64,000 bases of DNA, taken from positions 1-64,000 of the forward strand of contig NZ_JACJUU010000003.1 in NCBI RefSeq assembly GCF_014237865.1, written 5' to 3'. The notes below the pieces were generated by a model. That model worked only from the letters and a program-made list of their open reading frames with translations. It was not told the DNA's origin and did not search any database. Each line of letters begins with the position of its first letter. Within the stretch, counting starts at the first letter, position 1. A program made the position numbers and the translations under genes. The stretch comes from Pusillimonas minor. GTDB taxonomy: Bacteria > Pseudomonadota > Gammaproteobacteria > Burkholderiales > Burkholderiaceae_B. Below, piece after piece: positions 1 to 9,617 of the stretch.

Positions 1-574
<574 letters not shown>

Positions 575-601
<27 letters not shown>

Positions 602-1606
602 ATGACGCAAAAAAATCCCGTTTCATCAAACGCCGCGATACTGACGTCCACGCCCATGCCCACGTCCAGGCCCGCGCCAACGCCGGCACCGGCACCGGCA
701 TCAACATCGACGACAACGTCTCGCGTGCCGGTTTACAAGCTGTATGGCGAAAGCGACCAGTGGCTGACGCCGGACATGGTGCATTGCGAACTGATTGCCG
801 ACCGCAGCCGCCTGCACGACTGGGAGATCAAGCTGCACCAGCATCATGGGCTGGTGCAGTTGCTGTACCTGAAGGGCGGGACGGCCCGTGTTGGTCTGGA
901 TGATCATGTGCACGATATGCAGCCGGGCCATGTGGTGTTGGTGCCGCAAATGTGCGTGCATGGGTTTCGTTTTGCGCCCAATGCCCAGGGGCATGTCGTG
1001 ACGATGGCTCACCCCTTGGTCGACACGCTGCTGTCAACGTTGGGTGCGGTCGACAGTGGCTTGCTGGTCCCGGAAATCTACCCGCTCGATGTGGAGATCG
1101 ACGCCTCAGTAGACCTGGCTTTCTCATTGCTGGATCGCGAGTACCGTGGCGCCGCATTGCACCGTGAACGTCTGATGGAGTCGTTGCTGCAGGGCATTTT
1201 TATCTGGATCAGCCGGCAAACGGCCAACAATCGGGGCGGCCAGGCGCGGCCGGAAGATCGCGGACGTGAGTATTTCCGGCAGTTCGGGGCGCTGATAGAG
1301 CGCCATTACGCCGAAGGCTGGTCGGTAGAGCAATATGCGCAGGCCATCGGCATTACCGCGGCCTACCTTAATTTGCTGTGCAGGCACTGGGTGGGCCAAT
1401 CGGCCTTGGCGCTTGTTCATCAGCGCATTATTCTGGCCGCCAAGCGCGACCTTGTTTACACCACTATGACGGTCAGTGTGGTGTCGTATGCCCTAGGTTT
1501 TACCGACCCAGCCTATTTCACGCGCTTTTTCAAACGGCACGTGGGCGTGTCGCCCAAAGCATTCAGGCAGCAAGCCACTAGTATGCTCGAATTGGCAGGT
1601 CGTTAA
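575..1606 (+). CDS. AraC/XylS-type transcription activator, PobR/PobC-like
   Basis: This cytoplasmic regulator probably activates 4-hydroxybenzoate hydroxylase expression in response to 4-hydroxybenzoate. The protein is 343 residues from GTG 575, or 334 from ATG 602; neither start has a convincing Shine-Dalgarno sequence. Residues 1-50 are low-complexity (Ala/Pro/Thr/Ser rich, with repeated PAPAPAP-like runs) and unlikely to be conserved. A cupin-like sensor domain follows (about 60-150, HHGLVQLLYLKGG region). The C-terminal 100 residues hold the two AraC helix-turn-helices, including SYALGFTDPAYFTRFFKRHVGVSPKAFR. The ligand is inferred from the divergent pobA fragment. With pobA broken, the regulator may be without its natural target. 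Confidence 0.75.
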
Positions 1607-1717
1607 AGGGCGCCAGGCGGAGCGCAGGCTGTTCTAGTTAAAGCCCGGTTTCTGCAACCGGCGGGGCATTGAGCGTAAGGCCGTGGGGCGGTCGGAACGC
1701 TGTTGACGCTCATTAAA

Positions 1718-1747
1718 AACGCCGCCCGTTTCGGGGCGGCGTTGCGT
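1718..1747 (-). terminator. Intrinsic terminator after pcaIJ
   Basis: The stem AACGCCGCCC (1718-1727) pairs with GGGCGGCGTT (1734-1743). On the minus strand it is followed by a T-rich run. It lies 24 bases beyond the pcaJ stop. Confidence 0.75.
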
Positions 1748-1770
1748 GCATCACACGGTTTGCTTGTGCG

Positions 1771-2433
1771 TCAGGCGCGGGCGTCGACCAGCTTGACGGG
1801 TACCAATGCTTGCAGCTCGTCAAAGCTTAAACCCTCGACGATATCGATGACACGTGCGCCTTCGGCACCCAGGTCGAATACGGCAACGTCGGTGTAAACG
1901 CGGCTGACGCAGCCTATGCCGGTCAAGGGGTAGGTGCAGGCATCGACCAGCTTCGATTCACCGGTTTTGGTGCGCAGATCCATCATGACATAGGTTTTTT
2001 TGGCACCAATGGCCAGGTCCATGGCGCCGCCGACGGCAGGGATGGCGTCGGGTGCGCCGGTGCTCCAGTTGGCCAGATCGCCTTTAACCGATACCTGGAA
2101 TGCACCCAGCACACACACGTCGAGGTGGCCGCCACGCATCATGGCGAAGCTGTCGGCATGGTGGAAAAAGCAGCCGCCCGGCAGCAGGGTAACCGGCTGC
2201 TTACCGGCGTTGATCAGGTCGTAGTCTTCTTCGCCCTTGGCCGGGGCAGGGCCCATGCCAATGACGCCGTTCTCGCTGTGCAAGATGACTTCGCGGTCGG
2301 CCGGCAGGTGGTTGGCCACTTTGGTGGGCAGGCCAATACCTAAGTTGACGACAGCACCGTCGGGGATATCGACCGCCACACGAGCGGCGATCTGGTCACG
2401 TGTCCAGGACGGAATAGTTTGTTGTTCGCTCAT
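1771..2433 (-). CDS. pcaJ: 3-oxoadipate CoA-transferase subunit B
   Basis: This is the beta subunit of succinyl-CoA:3-oxoadipate CoA transferase, which activates 3-oxoadipate, the product of the protocatechuate branch, to its CoA thioester. The 220 residues are normal for the family. The conserved segments NLGIGLPTKVANHLP (about 31-45) and SENGVIGMGP (about 53-62, containing the catalytic glutamate of the SENG motif) are visible. It lies 11 bases downstream of pcaI and is certainly co-transcribed with it. A strong hairpin terminator follows. The thiolase gene pcaF, needed for the last step, is not in this window. Confidence 0.92.
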   Translation of the reverse strand: MSEQQTIPSWTRDQIAARVAVDIPDGAVVNLGIGLPTKVANHLPADREVILHSENGVIGMGPAPAKGEEDYDLINAGKQPVTLLPGGCFFHHADSFAMMRGGHLDVCVLGAFQVSVKGDLANWSTGAPDAIPAVGGAMDLAIGAKKTYVMMDLRTKTGESKLVDACTYPLTGIGCVSRVYTDVAVFDLGAEGARVIDIVEGLSFDELQALVPVKLVDARA

Positions 2434-2444
2434 GTCAGGATTCC

Positions 2445-3143
2445 TTAAGCCGTTTTGAAGCCGGCTGGGCCAGTGGCCGTGCGGGGGACTTTAACGATGT
2501 GTTTGACGAAAAGGCCGGGGGTCACGACGGTTTCGGGGTCGAGCGTGCCCAGCTCGGCGATTTCGTGAACCGAGGCAATAGTGCATTTGGCCGCTGTGGC
2601 CATGATGGGGCCGAAGTTGCGCGCAGTTTTGCGGTAGGTCAGGTTGCCCCAGCGGTCGCCCACTTCGGCCTTGATAAGCGCAAAGTCAGCAAAAATGGGG
2701 TATTCGAGCACGTAGTTGCGACCGTTGATTTCGCGGGCCTCTTTGCCTTGGGCCAGCTCGGTTCCAAAGCCGGTGGGGGTGAAAAACGCCCCAATACCGG
2801 CACCGGCGGCGCGGATGCGCTCGGCCAGGTTGCCCTGAGGGACGAGTTCGAGTTCGATTTTGCCGGCGTGGTAGAGCTCGTCGAACACGTAGGAGTCGGC
2901 CTGACGCGGGAAGGAACAAATGATTTTGCGCACGCGCCCGGTTTTAAGCAGTGCGGCCAGGCCGACGTCGCCATTGCCGGCATTGTTATTGACAATGACC
3001 AAGTCTTTGGCGCCGTGTGAGATAAGGCCGTCGATAAGCTCGGCAGGTTGGCCGGCACCGCCGAAGCCGCCAATCATGATGGTGGCGCCGTCGTGTACCG
3101 AAGCCAACGCGGCTTCGACAGAGGGAGAAATTTTATTGATCAT
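2445..3143 (-). CDS. pcaI: 3-oxoadipate CoA-transferase subunit A
   Basis: This is the alpha subunit of the two-subunit 3-oxoadipate CoA transferase. The 232 residues carry the family signature MIGGFGGAGQPAELIDGL (about 22-39), the glycine-rich CoA-binding loop, and GKEAREINGRNYVLEYP near residue 132. The gene begins the pcaIJ operon. Its upstream region carries two adjacent 15-bp palindromic boxes that look like operator sites for the IclR-type regulator encoded on the other side. Function is inferred from family and neighbourhood; related two-subunit transferases for other beta-keto acids exist, but the pca context settles the assignment. Confidence 0.92.
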   Translation of the reverse strand: MINKISPSVEAALASVHDGATIMIGGFGGAGQPAELIDGLISHGAKDLVIVNNNAGNGDVGLAALLKTGRVRKIICSFPRQADSYVFDELYHAGKIELELVPQGNLAERIRAAGAGIGAFFTPTGFGTELAQGKEAREINGRNYVLEYPIFADFALIKAEVGDRWGNLTYRKTARNFGPIMATAAKCTIASVHEIAELGTLDPETVVTPGLFVKHIVKVPRTATGPAGFKTA

Positions 3144-3182
3144 GTTTTCCCTGCGAACATTGTGTTGAAAATTTTAGAATAT

Positions 3183-3216
3183 GTTCGTATAGTGAACAAA
3201 TATTCGTATATAGAAC
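3183..3216. promoter_or_regulatory. Tandem PcaR-like operator boxes upstream of pcaI
   Basis: GTTCGTATAGTGAAC (3183-3197) is a palindrome with GTTC/GAAC arms. A close second copy, ATTCGTATATAGAAC, lies at 3202-3216, 19 bases on. IclR-family regulators of pca and pob genes bind 15-bp palindromes of the GTTCG type, and the IclR gene is divergent from pcaI here. The binding protein is inferred. Confidence 0.55.
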
Positions 3217-3362
3217 TAACCGTGTCTAGCTTAATCAGCCGTGCCGGGGTTGTCAATCTCGGGCCCGGTAAAGGGCGCGTGCGTGCAACAGTGCCGGCCG
3301 TCCCGCTACCTTGAAGGTGGGCATTCTTCACTTTGGCGGCCAGTATCTCAACCAGGTTTTTC

Positions 3363-4181
3363 ATGACAGACGCTTCATCACCTATTGCCAACAACGCCTC
3401 GGCCGTCGGGTCGGTCCGGCCGGGCGACAGTTATGTCCAGTCGTTTGCGCGTGGTTTGGCGGTGCTGCGCAGTTTTGGTGCCAATGCGCCCGCGCAAACG
3501 TTGTCCGATGTCGCCCAGAATACCGGCCTGACGCGGGCCGGCGCGCGACGCATTTTGCTGACTTTGCTGGCTCTGGGGTATGTCTCCAGCGAGGGTCGGC
3601 TTTTCCGCCTCACGCCCAAGGTGCTGGAGCTTGGGTTTGCGTATCTGACATCGTTGCCGGTCTGGACGCGGGCGCAACCCGTCATGGAGGCGTTGGTCGA
3701 GCAATTGCGCCAATCCAGTTCGGCTGCCGTGCTTGATGGCGATGAGGTCGTGTACGTATTGCGCGTGCCGGCCCACAAAATCATGTCAATCAACCTTGGC
3801 GTAGGCAGCCGTTTGCCGGCGCATTGCTCGTCGATGGGCCGGGTATTGCTGGCAGCCTTGCCCGACGATGTGCTTAAGGCACGATTGGCTCAAATGACGC
3901 TGACGGCTTACACGCCGCGTACGGTCGTCGATCGCGACGAGTTGTACGAGACCTTGTTGCAAGTCAGGGCGCAAGGGTGGAGCCTGGTGCGTGAAGAGCT
4001 GGAGCCGGGGCTGGTGTCGATGGCAGCGCCCATACGCGACATGAGCGGCAAGGTGGTGGCGGCCATTAACGTAAGCGGTTCGGCCGACAAGGCCGATGCC
4101 CACTACTTGCTTGAGGTGTGTTTGCCGCGATTGCTGGCGGCCGCCGCCAGAATCAATATGCTGCTGGGCGCAGCACAGTAA
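3363..4181 (+). CDS. pcaR: IclR-family regulator, PcaR-like
   Basis: This IclR-type transcription regulator probably controls pcaIJ, and perhaps other pca genes, in response to beta-ketoadipate. From ATG 3363 it is 272 residues; a TTG at 3333 could extend it by 10. An N-terminal winged helix-turn-helix (about 25-85, TLSDVAQNTGLTRAGARRILLTLLALGYV) is followed by the effector-binding domain (about 100-265), with the typical LGVGSRLPAHCSSMGRVLLA and the C-terminal MAAPIRDMSGKVVAAINVS. The opening stretch SYVQSFARGLAVLRSFG is characteristic of PcaR/PcaU/PobR members. It is divergent from pcaI. I am confident of the family, less so of the exact effector. Confidence 0.82.
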   Translation: MTDASSPIANNASAVGSVRPGDSYVQSFARGLAVLRSFGANAPAQTLSDVAQNTGLTRAGARRILLTLLALGYVSSEGRLFRLTPKVLELGFAYLTSLPVWTRAQPVMEALVEQLRQSSSAAVLDGDEVVYVLRVPAHKIMSINLGVGSRLPAHCSSMGRVLLAALPDDVLKARLAQMTLTAYTPRTVVDRDELYETLLQVRAQGWSLVREELEPGLVSMAAPIRDMSGKVVAAINVSGSADKADAHYLLEVCLPRLLAAAARINMLLGAAQ

Positions 4182-4201
4182 AAGTGGTGCTTATAAAGTA
4201 A

Positions 4202-4236
4202 AAAGCGGTACTGGTCTGAAGACCAAGTACCGCTTT
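4202..4236. terminator. Bidirectional terminator between pcaR-like gene and pcaG
   Basis: AAAGCGGTACTGGTC (4202-4216) pairs with GACCAAGTACCGCTTT (4221-4236), with one bulge. The A/T ends suit termination on either strand between two convergent genes. Confidence 0.7.
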
Positions 4237-4270
4237 GACCTTACGGGCAGTGCCCGATAACGCCGCTAAA

Positions 4271-4902
4271 TCAGGCGTCGAAGAACACAGTTTCGTCTGG
4301 CCCTTGCAGGTAGATGTCGAACGTGTAAACCACTTGGCCGTCTTTCTCGGACTTTTGGGCAACCAGCGTTTTGCGACGGCCCACCCATTCGATCCCGTTC
4401 AGAACCGGGTCGGCCGCGTTGGCGGCTTCTTCGTCAGAGAAGTACATGCGGGTTTGCAGGCCGATATTGATGCCACGCGCGACAATCCAGAGGTTGATGT
4501 GCGGTGCCATGGGTTTGCCATGACGACCGGTGACCGAACCGGGTTTGATGGTTTCGAATGCGTACACGCCGCTTTCGAAATCGGACGTGGTACGGCCCCA
4601 ACCCCGGAAACTTGGGTCGACGGGCTTGTCGATTTGCTTGTCGGCAGGATGGTTGTACCGGCCAGCCGCATTGGCTTGCCAGCATTCGATAAGCACGTCT
4701 TTGATGATGTGGCCGCTGCCGTCAAATACACGGCCTTCGACACGAATCCGCTCGCCCTTGGTTTCGGGCTTAACCAGTACGTTGCCAAAGTTGTTTTCGA
4801 AGATATCGAAGCCCGCTTGCTTGGGGGCCAGGCCAATGTGAACGTACGGACCTGCCGTTTGTGATGCGGTTTCTTTCAGGTAAACAGGCGTATTCGGGTT
4901 CA

Positions 4903-4903
<1 letters not shown>
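4271..4903 (-). CDS. pcaG: Protocatechuate 3,4-dioxygenase alpha subunit
   Basis: PcaG is the structural alpha subunit of the iron-containing intradiol dioxygenase that opens the protocatechuate ring to 3-carboxy-cis,cis-muconate. Starting at ATG 4903 gives 210 residues, normal for the family. Landmarks are TAGPYVHIGL (about 16-25), DGSGHIIKDVLIECWQANAAGRY and the beta-strand region PHINLWIVARGINIGLQTRMYF. The alpha subunit lacks the iron ligands found in PcaH. A longer open frame extends to 5191, but the start at 4903 overlaps the pcaH stop by one base (TAATG), which indicates translational coupling. Confidence 0.93.
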
Positions 4904-5759
<856 letters not shown>

Positions 5760-5761
<2 letters not shown>

Positions 5762-6692
5762 GGAAAATGATCGCTTTCTTCACCGGGTGCGCTTGCGCCA
5801 TTTGCAGTGCTTTGTCACCGTCGCCCAAGAGCAAAATCTGGGCAAGGCGGCCGAAAGGCTTAACCTCAGTCAGCCTGCCGTATCCAAAACGCTGGTCGAG
5901 CTTGAGCACATGGTGGGTGCCGCACTGTTGCGTCGTGGGCGCTTTGGTGCTCGCCTGACGCTTGAAGGCGAGCATTTTCTGGTGCATGCCTTGTCGGTGC
6001 TCGACGCCCTCGACGGTGCGGCGCGTGCGGTGGGCAAGGGCGGCGGGGCCTCGCAAGAAACGGTGATTGTGGGTGCATTGCCTACGGTTGCCCCCGACAT
6101 TCTGCCTCTGGCCCTGACGCTATTTCGGCAGCAGTATCCTCAGGTACGGGTCGAGGTTCAAGTAGCCGCCAATACCGCTCTTCTTGAAAAACTGAAGGCC
6201 GGCGAATCGGATGTGGCCGTGGGGCGCATGGCCGACCCGCAAATGATGGTGGGGCTGTCGTTCGAGTTGTTGTATGTCGAGCCGCTGATTGCCGTGGTGA
6301 GGGCAGGGCATCCGTTGCTGGAAGGGGGGTTGTCGTTGCCGCAGCTTATTACCTGCCCATTAGTGGTGTCACCGCCTGGCACGGTACCGCGCCACAATAC
6401 CGAAAACTATCTGGCCGCCCGTGGGCTGAAGTTGCCCGGCAACTGCCTTGAAACCTTGTCGGTATCGGTCGCCCGCCTGGTCGTGTTGCAGTCCGACGCG
6501 GTCTGGTTTGCGTCTGCCGGTGCGGTCCGCGATGATATCTCGCGCGGGCTGCTGGCCCGGTTGCCTTTGGCGTTCGAGGGCACCGAAGAGCCGGTGGGCC
6601 TGTTACATCGGTCTGATGCGGTACTTAGTCCCCCCGCGCAGGCTTTAATGAAAATCCTGCGCGGGGCCAGTCGGCGCGCAGCAAACGAATAA
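5760..6692 (+). CDS. pcaQ: LysR-type activator of the pca genes, PcaQ-like
   Basis: This LysR-type regulator is expected to activate pcaHG and linked genes in response to carboxymuconolactone-type intermediates. It has 310 residues with an N-terminal winged helix-turn-helix (about 10-70; the opening RVRLRHLQCFVTVAQEQNLG is typical of the PcaQ/GbpR group). The periplasmic-binding-fold effector domain spans about 95-300. It is divergent from pcaH, and a LysR box overlaps its own start codon. A strong terminator follows. The effector is inferred from family members, not visible in sequence. Confidence 0.85.
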
Positions 6693-6734
6693 GCATCCTC
6701 GGCGGGGCTATTGCGTCGAAACTAAAAAACAGCA

Positions 6735-6768
6735 GGCCGGCGAAATATCGCCGGCCTTCTGTTTTTTT
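6735..6768 (+). terminator. Intrinsic terminator after pcaQ
   Basis: GGCCGGCG (6735-6742) pairs with CGCCGGCC (6749-6756), extended by a CAG/CTG pair, and is followed by a run of seven T on the plus strand. Confidence 0.85.
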
Positions 6769-6865
6769 GCGGCGTGCAGATTTTTTGTAGGCCTTGGAAA
6801 AGCCCTGTCTGTTTTTACTTAACCTATTTCGGGTCGGTAAAAACGCTCGATCTGCATTGCGGTCT

Positions 6866-8125
6866 TCAGGCGTTCAAAAATTCCTGAACTGCATCAATAA
6901 AGGCTTGCGGCTGTTCGGCCACGGCCAGGTGCGAGGCGTCTTTGAGCACAACCAGCTTGGCGCCCGGGATTTGATTGACCATGGTTTCCGACATCGACAC
7001 CGGGGCGCCCTGGTCCAGCTCGCCGGCGATCACCAGCGTGGCTGCCTTGACCTGGGGCAGGCGGTCGGTGGTATTGACGGTGCCCACGGCGTTGCAGCAG
7101 CCGATATAGCCTTCGGCGTCTGTGGTCACCAAACGGCGGCGATACGAGGCCACGGTGGCGGCGCGTTCGGCCCGGAAGCCGGCATGGAAGTAGCGCTCCA
7201 TTACGGCGTCGGCAATCACTTCAATGCCCTGGGCTTTAACGGTGGCAATGCGTTGTTGCCACACGTCGCGCACCGCATCGGGGTATGCCGATGTCGAATT
7301 GGCAATCACTAGTTTCGACACCAGTTCGGGGCGGCGGATAGCCAGTTCTTGCCCCACCATACCGCCCATCGAAAGGCCAATCCAGATCACCGGGCCGCAA
7401 CCGAGTTCTCCAATCAGGCGAGCGGCGTCATCAGCCAGCGCTTCCATTGTGTACAAGCTGGCCGGTGCGTCGGACGAGCCGTGGCCGCGATGGTCGTAGC
7501 AGACGACGTCGTACTCGGCCGCCAGCACATTGGCCAGGCGATCCCACATGGTCAGGTCGCAACCCAGCGCGTGGCTAAGCACTACGGTTTGACGCGGCCG
7601 GCCGTTACGCGCGGGGCGGCGGGTGTAATGCAGGGCAGGCTTGCTTTGCGTGACGTGTTCGTGACCGATCCCCGGGTGGCAGGTGTCGGCCGGGTTCAGC
7701 GGTGTCAGGGTGTAGCCGATTTCTTCACCGACTTCTTTCAAGATGGCCTGCGCATGGGTAAAGCCGGTGTTGGCTGCCGGTACGCCCGCATAAATGGCGG
7801 TTTGGATAATGATTTCTTTCAGTTCGTCGGGTGTCAGGCGGGTTTCGGGTGTGCCCCCGACCAGGCCGGCACGTACGTGCAATTCAAATTCTTCCCAGCG
7901 ACCCAGCGCCATAGTAATGGCCAGCACCATGGCGCGGCGGGTTTTCTTTTCCAGGCCGGGGCGGCCCCAGATTTCATTCCAGGCAAAACGGGTGATCAGT
8001 TCCTGGAATTCGGCGTTGAAATTGGTGGCGCGCTCGAGCGAGCGGTCGACCCAGGCGTCGCCCAGAATTTCACGGCGATTTTTCAAGCCGCGTTCAAAGT
8101 CGTGATTGGTCGCATCAAAAGTCAT
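6866..8125 (-). CDS. Fusion of carboxymuconolactone decarboxylase (PcaC) and enol-lactone hydrolase (PcaD)
   Basis: This bifunctional enzyme should carry out two consecutive steps: decarboxylation of 4-carboxymuconolactone, then hydrolysis of 3-oxoadipate enol-lactone. Residues about 1-130 are a carboxymuconolactone decarboxylase (RREILGDAWVDRS, then RAGLVGGTPETRLTPDELKEI). Residues about 160-419 are an alpha/beta hydrolase with the nucleophile elbow GLSMGG (about 249-254), an oxyanion region VVLSHALGCDL and a late histidine in KDASHLAVAEQP. The order is decarboxylase first, hydrolase second. The better-known PcaL fusion has the hydrolase first, as far as I recall. It sits 28 bases downstream of pcaB, probably in the same transcript. 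Confidence 0.88.
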   Translation of the reverse strand: MTFDATNHDFERGLKNRREILGDAWVDRSLERATNFNAEFQELITRFAWNEIWGRPGLEKKTRRAMVLAITMALGRWEEFELHVRAGLVGGTPETRLTPDELKEIIIQTAIYAGVPAANTGFTHAQAILKEVGEEIGYTLTPLNPADTCHPGIGHEHVTQSKPALHYTRRPARNGRPRQTVVLSHALGCDLTMWDRLANVLAAEYDVVCYDHRGHGSSDAPASLYTMEALADDAARLIGELGCGPVIWIGLSMGGMVGQELAIRRPELVSKLVIANSTSAYPDAVRDVWQQRIATVKAQGIEVIADAVMERYFHAGFRAERAATVASYRRRLVTTDAEGYIGCCNAVGTVNTTDRLPQVKAATLVIAGELDQGAPVSMSETMVNQIPGAKLVVLKDASHLAVAEQPQAFIDAVQEFLNA

Positions 8126-8153
8126 GGTGATCCCTGAGGTTCAAGTATATGGG

Positions 8154-9518
8154 TTAAGCCAGTTGGGCAAGCAACTGGGGGATAAGCGTGCGGGCCATGG
8201 CGGCGCCGCTGCCGGTGGCGTTGACCGGGTCGAAAAGGGCGTCCAGGGCCGATAGATCAAGCTGGGTGCGCAAGGCCTCGTCGGCGTTAACGGCAGCCCG
8301 TACCACGTCAGACAAGTGTGCTTTTTCCGTGACGGCGCGAGCGGTCAGGGTTTCCATCAAGTGATGTGCAGCCGGGCGCCCGATGACGCCGGCCAGGTAA
8401 ATGGACACCGCTTCTGCAAAAATCAGCCCTTGCAGGGCGTCGATGTTTTGTCGCATGCGTTGGGTGTCGATAACCAGGCCGTCCATCGCTTCATGCAATG
8501 CCGTCAGCGCACCGTGGGCGCTTAAGAACAGTCCCGGCCATTCGGCCAGTTCGGCCTGCCAGTTGCCCAGCCCGCGTTCGTGTTCTTGCGGCATATTGGC
8601 CAGCAACGCAGCAGCGCGATGGGGCGTGCGGCCTGCGGCGGCCAGCGCAATCATGGACGACACCGGGTTGCGCTTGTGCGGCATGGCCGAGGAGCCGCCC
8701 CGGCCCTGGCCGGACGGTTCGGCCAGCTCGGCGATTTCGCCTTGGGCCATCAGGCTCAGGTCGGTAGCGATTTTACCCAGGCTCCCGGTTAATACGGCCA
8801 CCTCCAGGCCCAGGCGAACCCATTCGTCGCGCTGGGTATGCCAGTTGGCTAGCGGGTTGGCCAGCCCCAGGTCGGCCGCCACGCGTTGGGCCACCGCCGG
8901 GCCTTTGTCGCCCATGACAGCCAGGGTGCCGACGGCGCCGCCCAGCTGCAATTGCAGGGCGTTGTCGGCCAGCGCTTTAAGTTGGGTGCGACTGCGCACC
9001 AGCGGTGCAGCCCAGTTGGCAAACTTGAAACCCAGGCTGGTGACTTGCGCGGGTTGCATAAGTGTGCGGGCCAATACCGGTGTTTGTGTGTGGGCTTGTG
9101 CCAGGGTGAGCAAGCGGGCCGCCAGGCTGTTTAATTCGCCGTCGATCAGGGCCAGGGCTTTGCGGGTTACCAGTACAGCCGCAGTGTCGATTACGTCTTG
9201 GCTGGTGCTGCCCCAGTGCACTTTGGTGGCGGCCTCGGCGTCTTCGGCGGCCACTTTTTGCGTCAGCGCTTTGACCAGCGGGATGGCCATGCTGCCGGCG
9301 CGGCGCGCGGCGACGATAAGGGCGCTGATGTCGAATGTGTCGGCAACGCAGTGCTTTTCGATGATGCGCGCGGTTTGGGCCGGAATCAGGCCTTCGGCGG
9401 CCTGGGCGCGCGCCAGCGCGGCTTCAAAATCCAGCATGCCTTGAATCACGGCGACATCGTCGAAAACGTCGATGATGTCGGTGGTGGTCAGGAAGCTGTC
9501 AAAAATCGGTACGCTCAC
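8154..9518 (-). CDS. pcaB: 3-carboxy-cis,cis-muconate cycloisomerase
   Basis: PcaB lactonises 3-carboxy-cis,cis-muconate to 4-carboxymuconolactone. It belongs to the fumarase/aspartase (class II) superfamily, and the signature GGSSAMPHKRNPV is visible at about residues 278-290. The 454 residues are normal. Translation begins at GTG 9518, preceded by GGAG at about 8 bases. A hairpin (9539-9562) lies immediately before the ribosome-binding site on this strand. The gene leads the pcaB-pcaCD pair, supplying the step between PcaHG and the fusion enzyme. Confidence 0.92.
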   Translation of the reverse strand: MSVPIFDSFLTTTDIIDVFDDVAVIQGMLDFEAALARAQAAEGLIPAQTARIIEKHCVADTFDISALIVAARRAGSMAIPLVKALTQKVAAEDAEAATKVHWGSTSQDVIDTAAVLVTRKALALIDGELNSLAARLLTLAQAHTQTPVLARTLMQPAQVTSLGFKFANWAAPLVRSRTQLKALADNALQLQLGGAVGTLAVMGDKGPAVAQRVAADLGLANPLANWHTQRDEWVRLGLEVAVLTGSLGKIATDLSLMAQGEIAELAEPSGQGRGGSSAMPHKRNPVSSMIALAAAGRTPHRAAALLANMPQEHERGLGNWQAELAEWPGLFLSAHGALTALHEAMDGLVIDTQRMRQNIDALQGLIFAEAVSIYLAGVIGRPAAHHLMETLTARAVTEKAHLSDVVRAAVNADEALRTQLDLSALDALFDPVNATGSGAAMARTLIPQLLAQLA

Positions 9519-9538
9519 GATGTCTCCGGAAATAAAAC

Positions 9539-9562
9539 GGGGCCAACCCTGCGGTTGGCCCC
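9539..9562 (-). terminator. Hairpin before pcaB: terminator of the chemoreceptor gene or leader hairpin
   Basis: GGGGCCAACC pairs with GGTTGGCCCC around a 4-base loop and is followed on the minus strand by TTTTATTT. It ends only about 20 bases before the pcaB start codon, so either pcaB transcription starts very close to it or it is transcribed as part of the pcaB leader. Confidence 0.65.
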
Positions 9563-9617
9563 GGTATTGTAGCCTCGTGTAACGCGGCGGCTAGCGCAGC
9601 ACGGCCGACAGGCCGGG

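Noticed and set aside
2499..3020. 173-codon plus-strand frame opposite pcaI
   Set aside because: It is an antisense shadow of a GC-rich gene, without known features.
8401..9444. 347-codon plus-strand frame opposite pcaB
   Set aside because: Ala/Ser/Arg-rich mirror of pcaB with no family resemblance.
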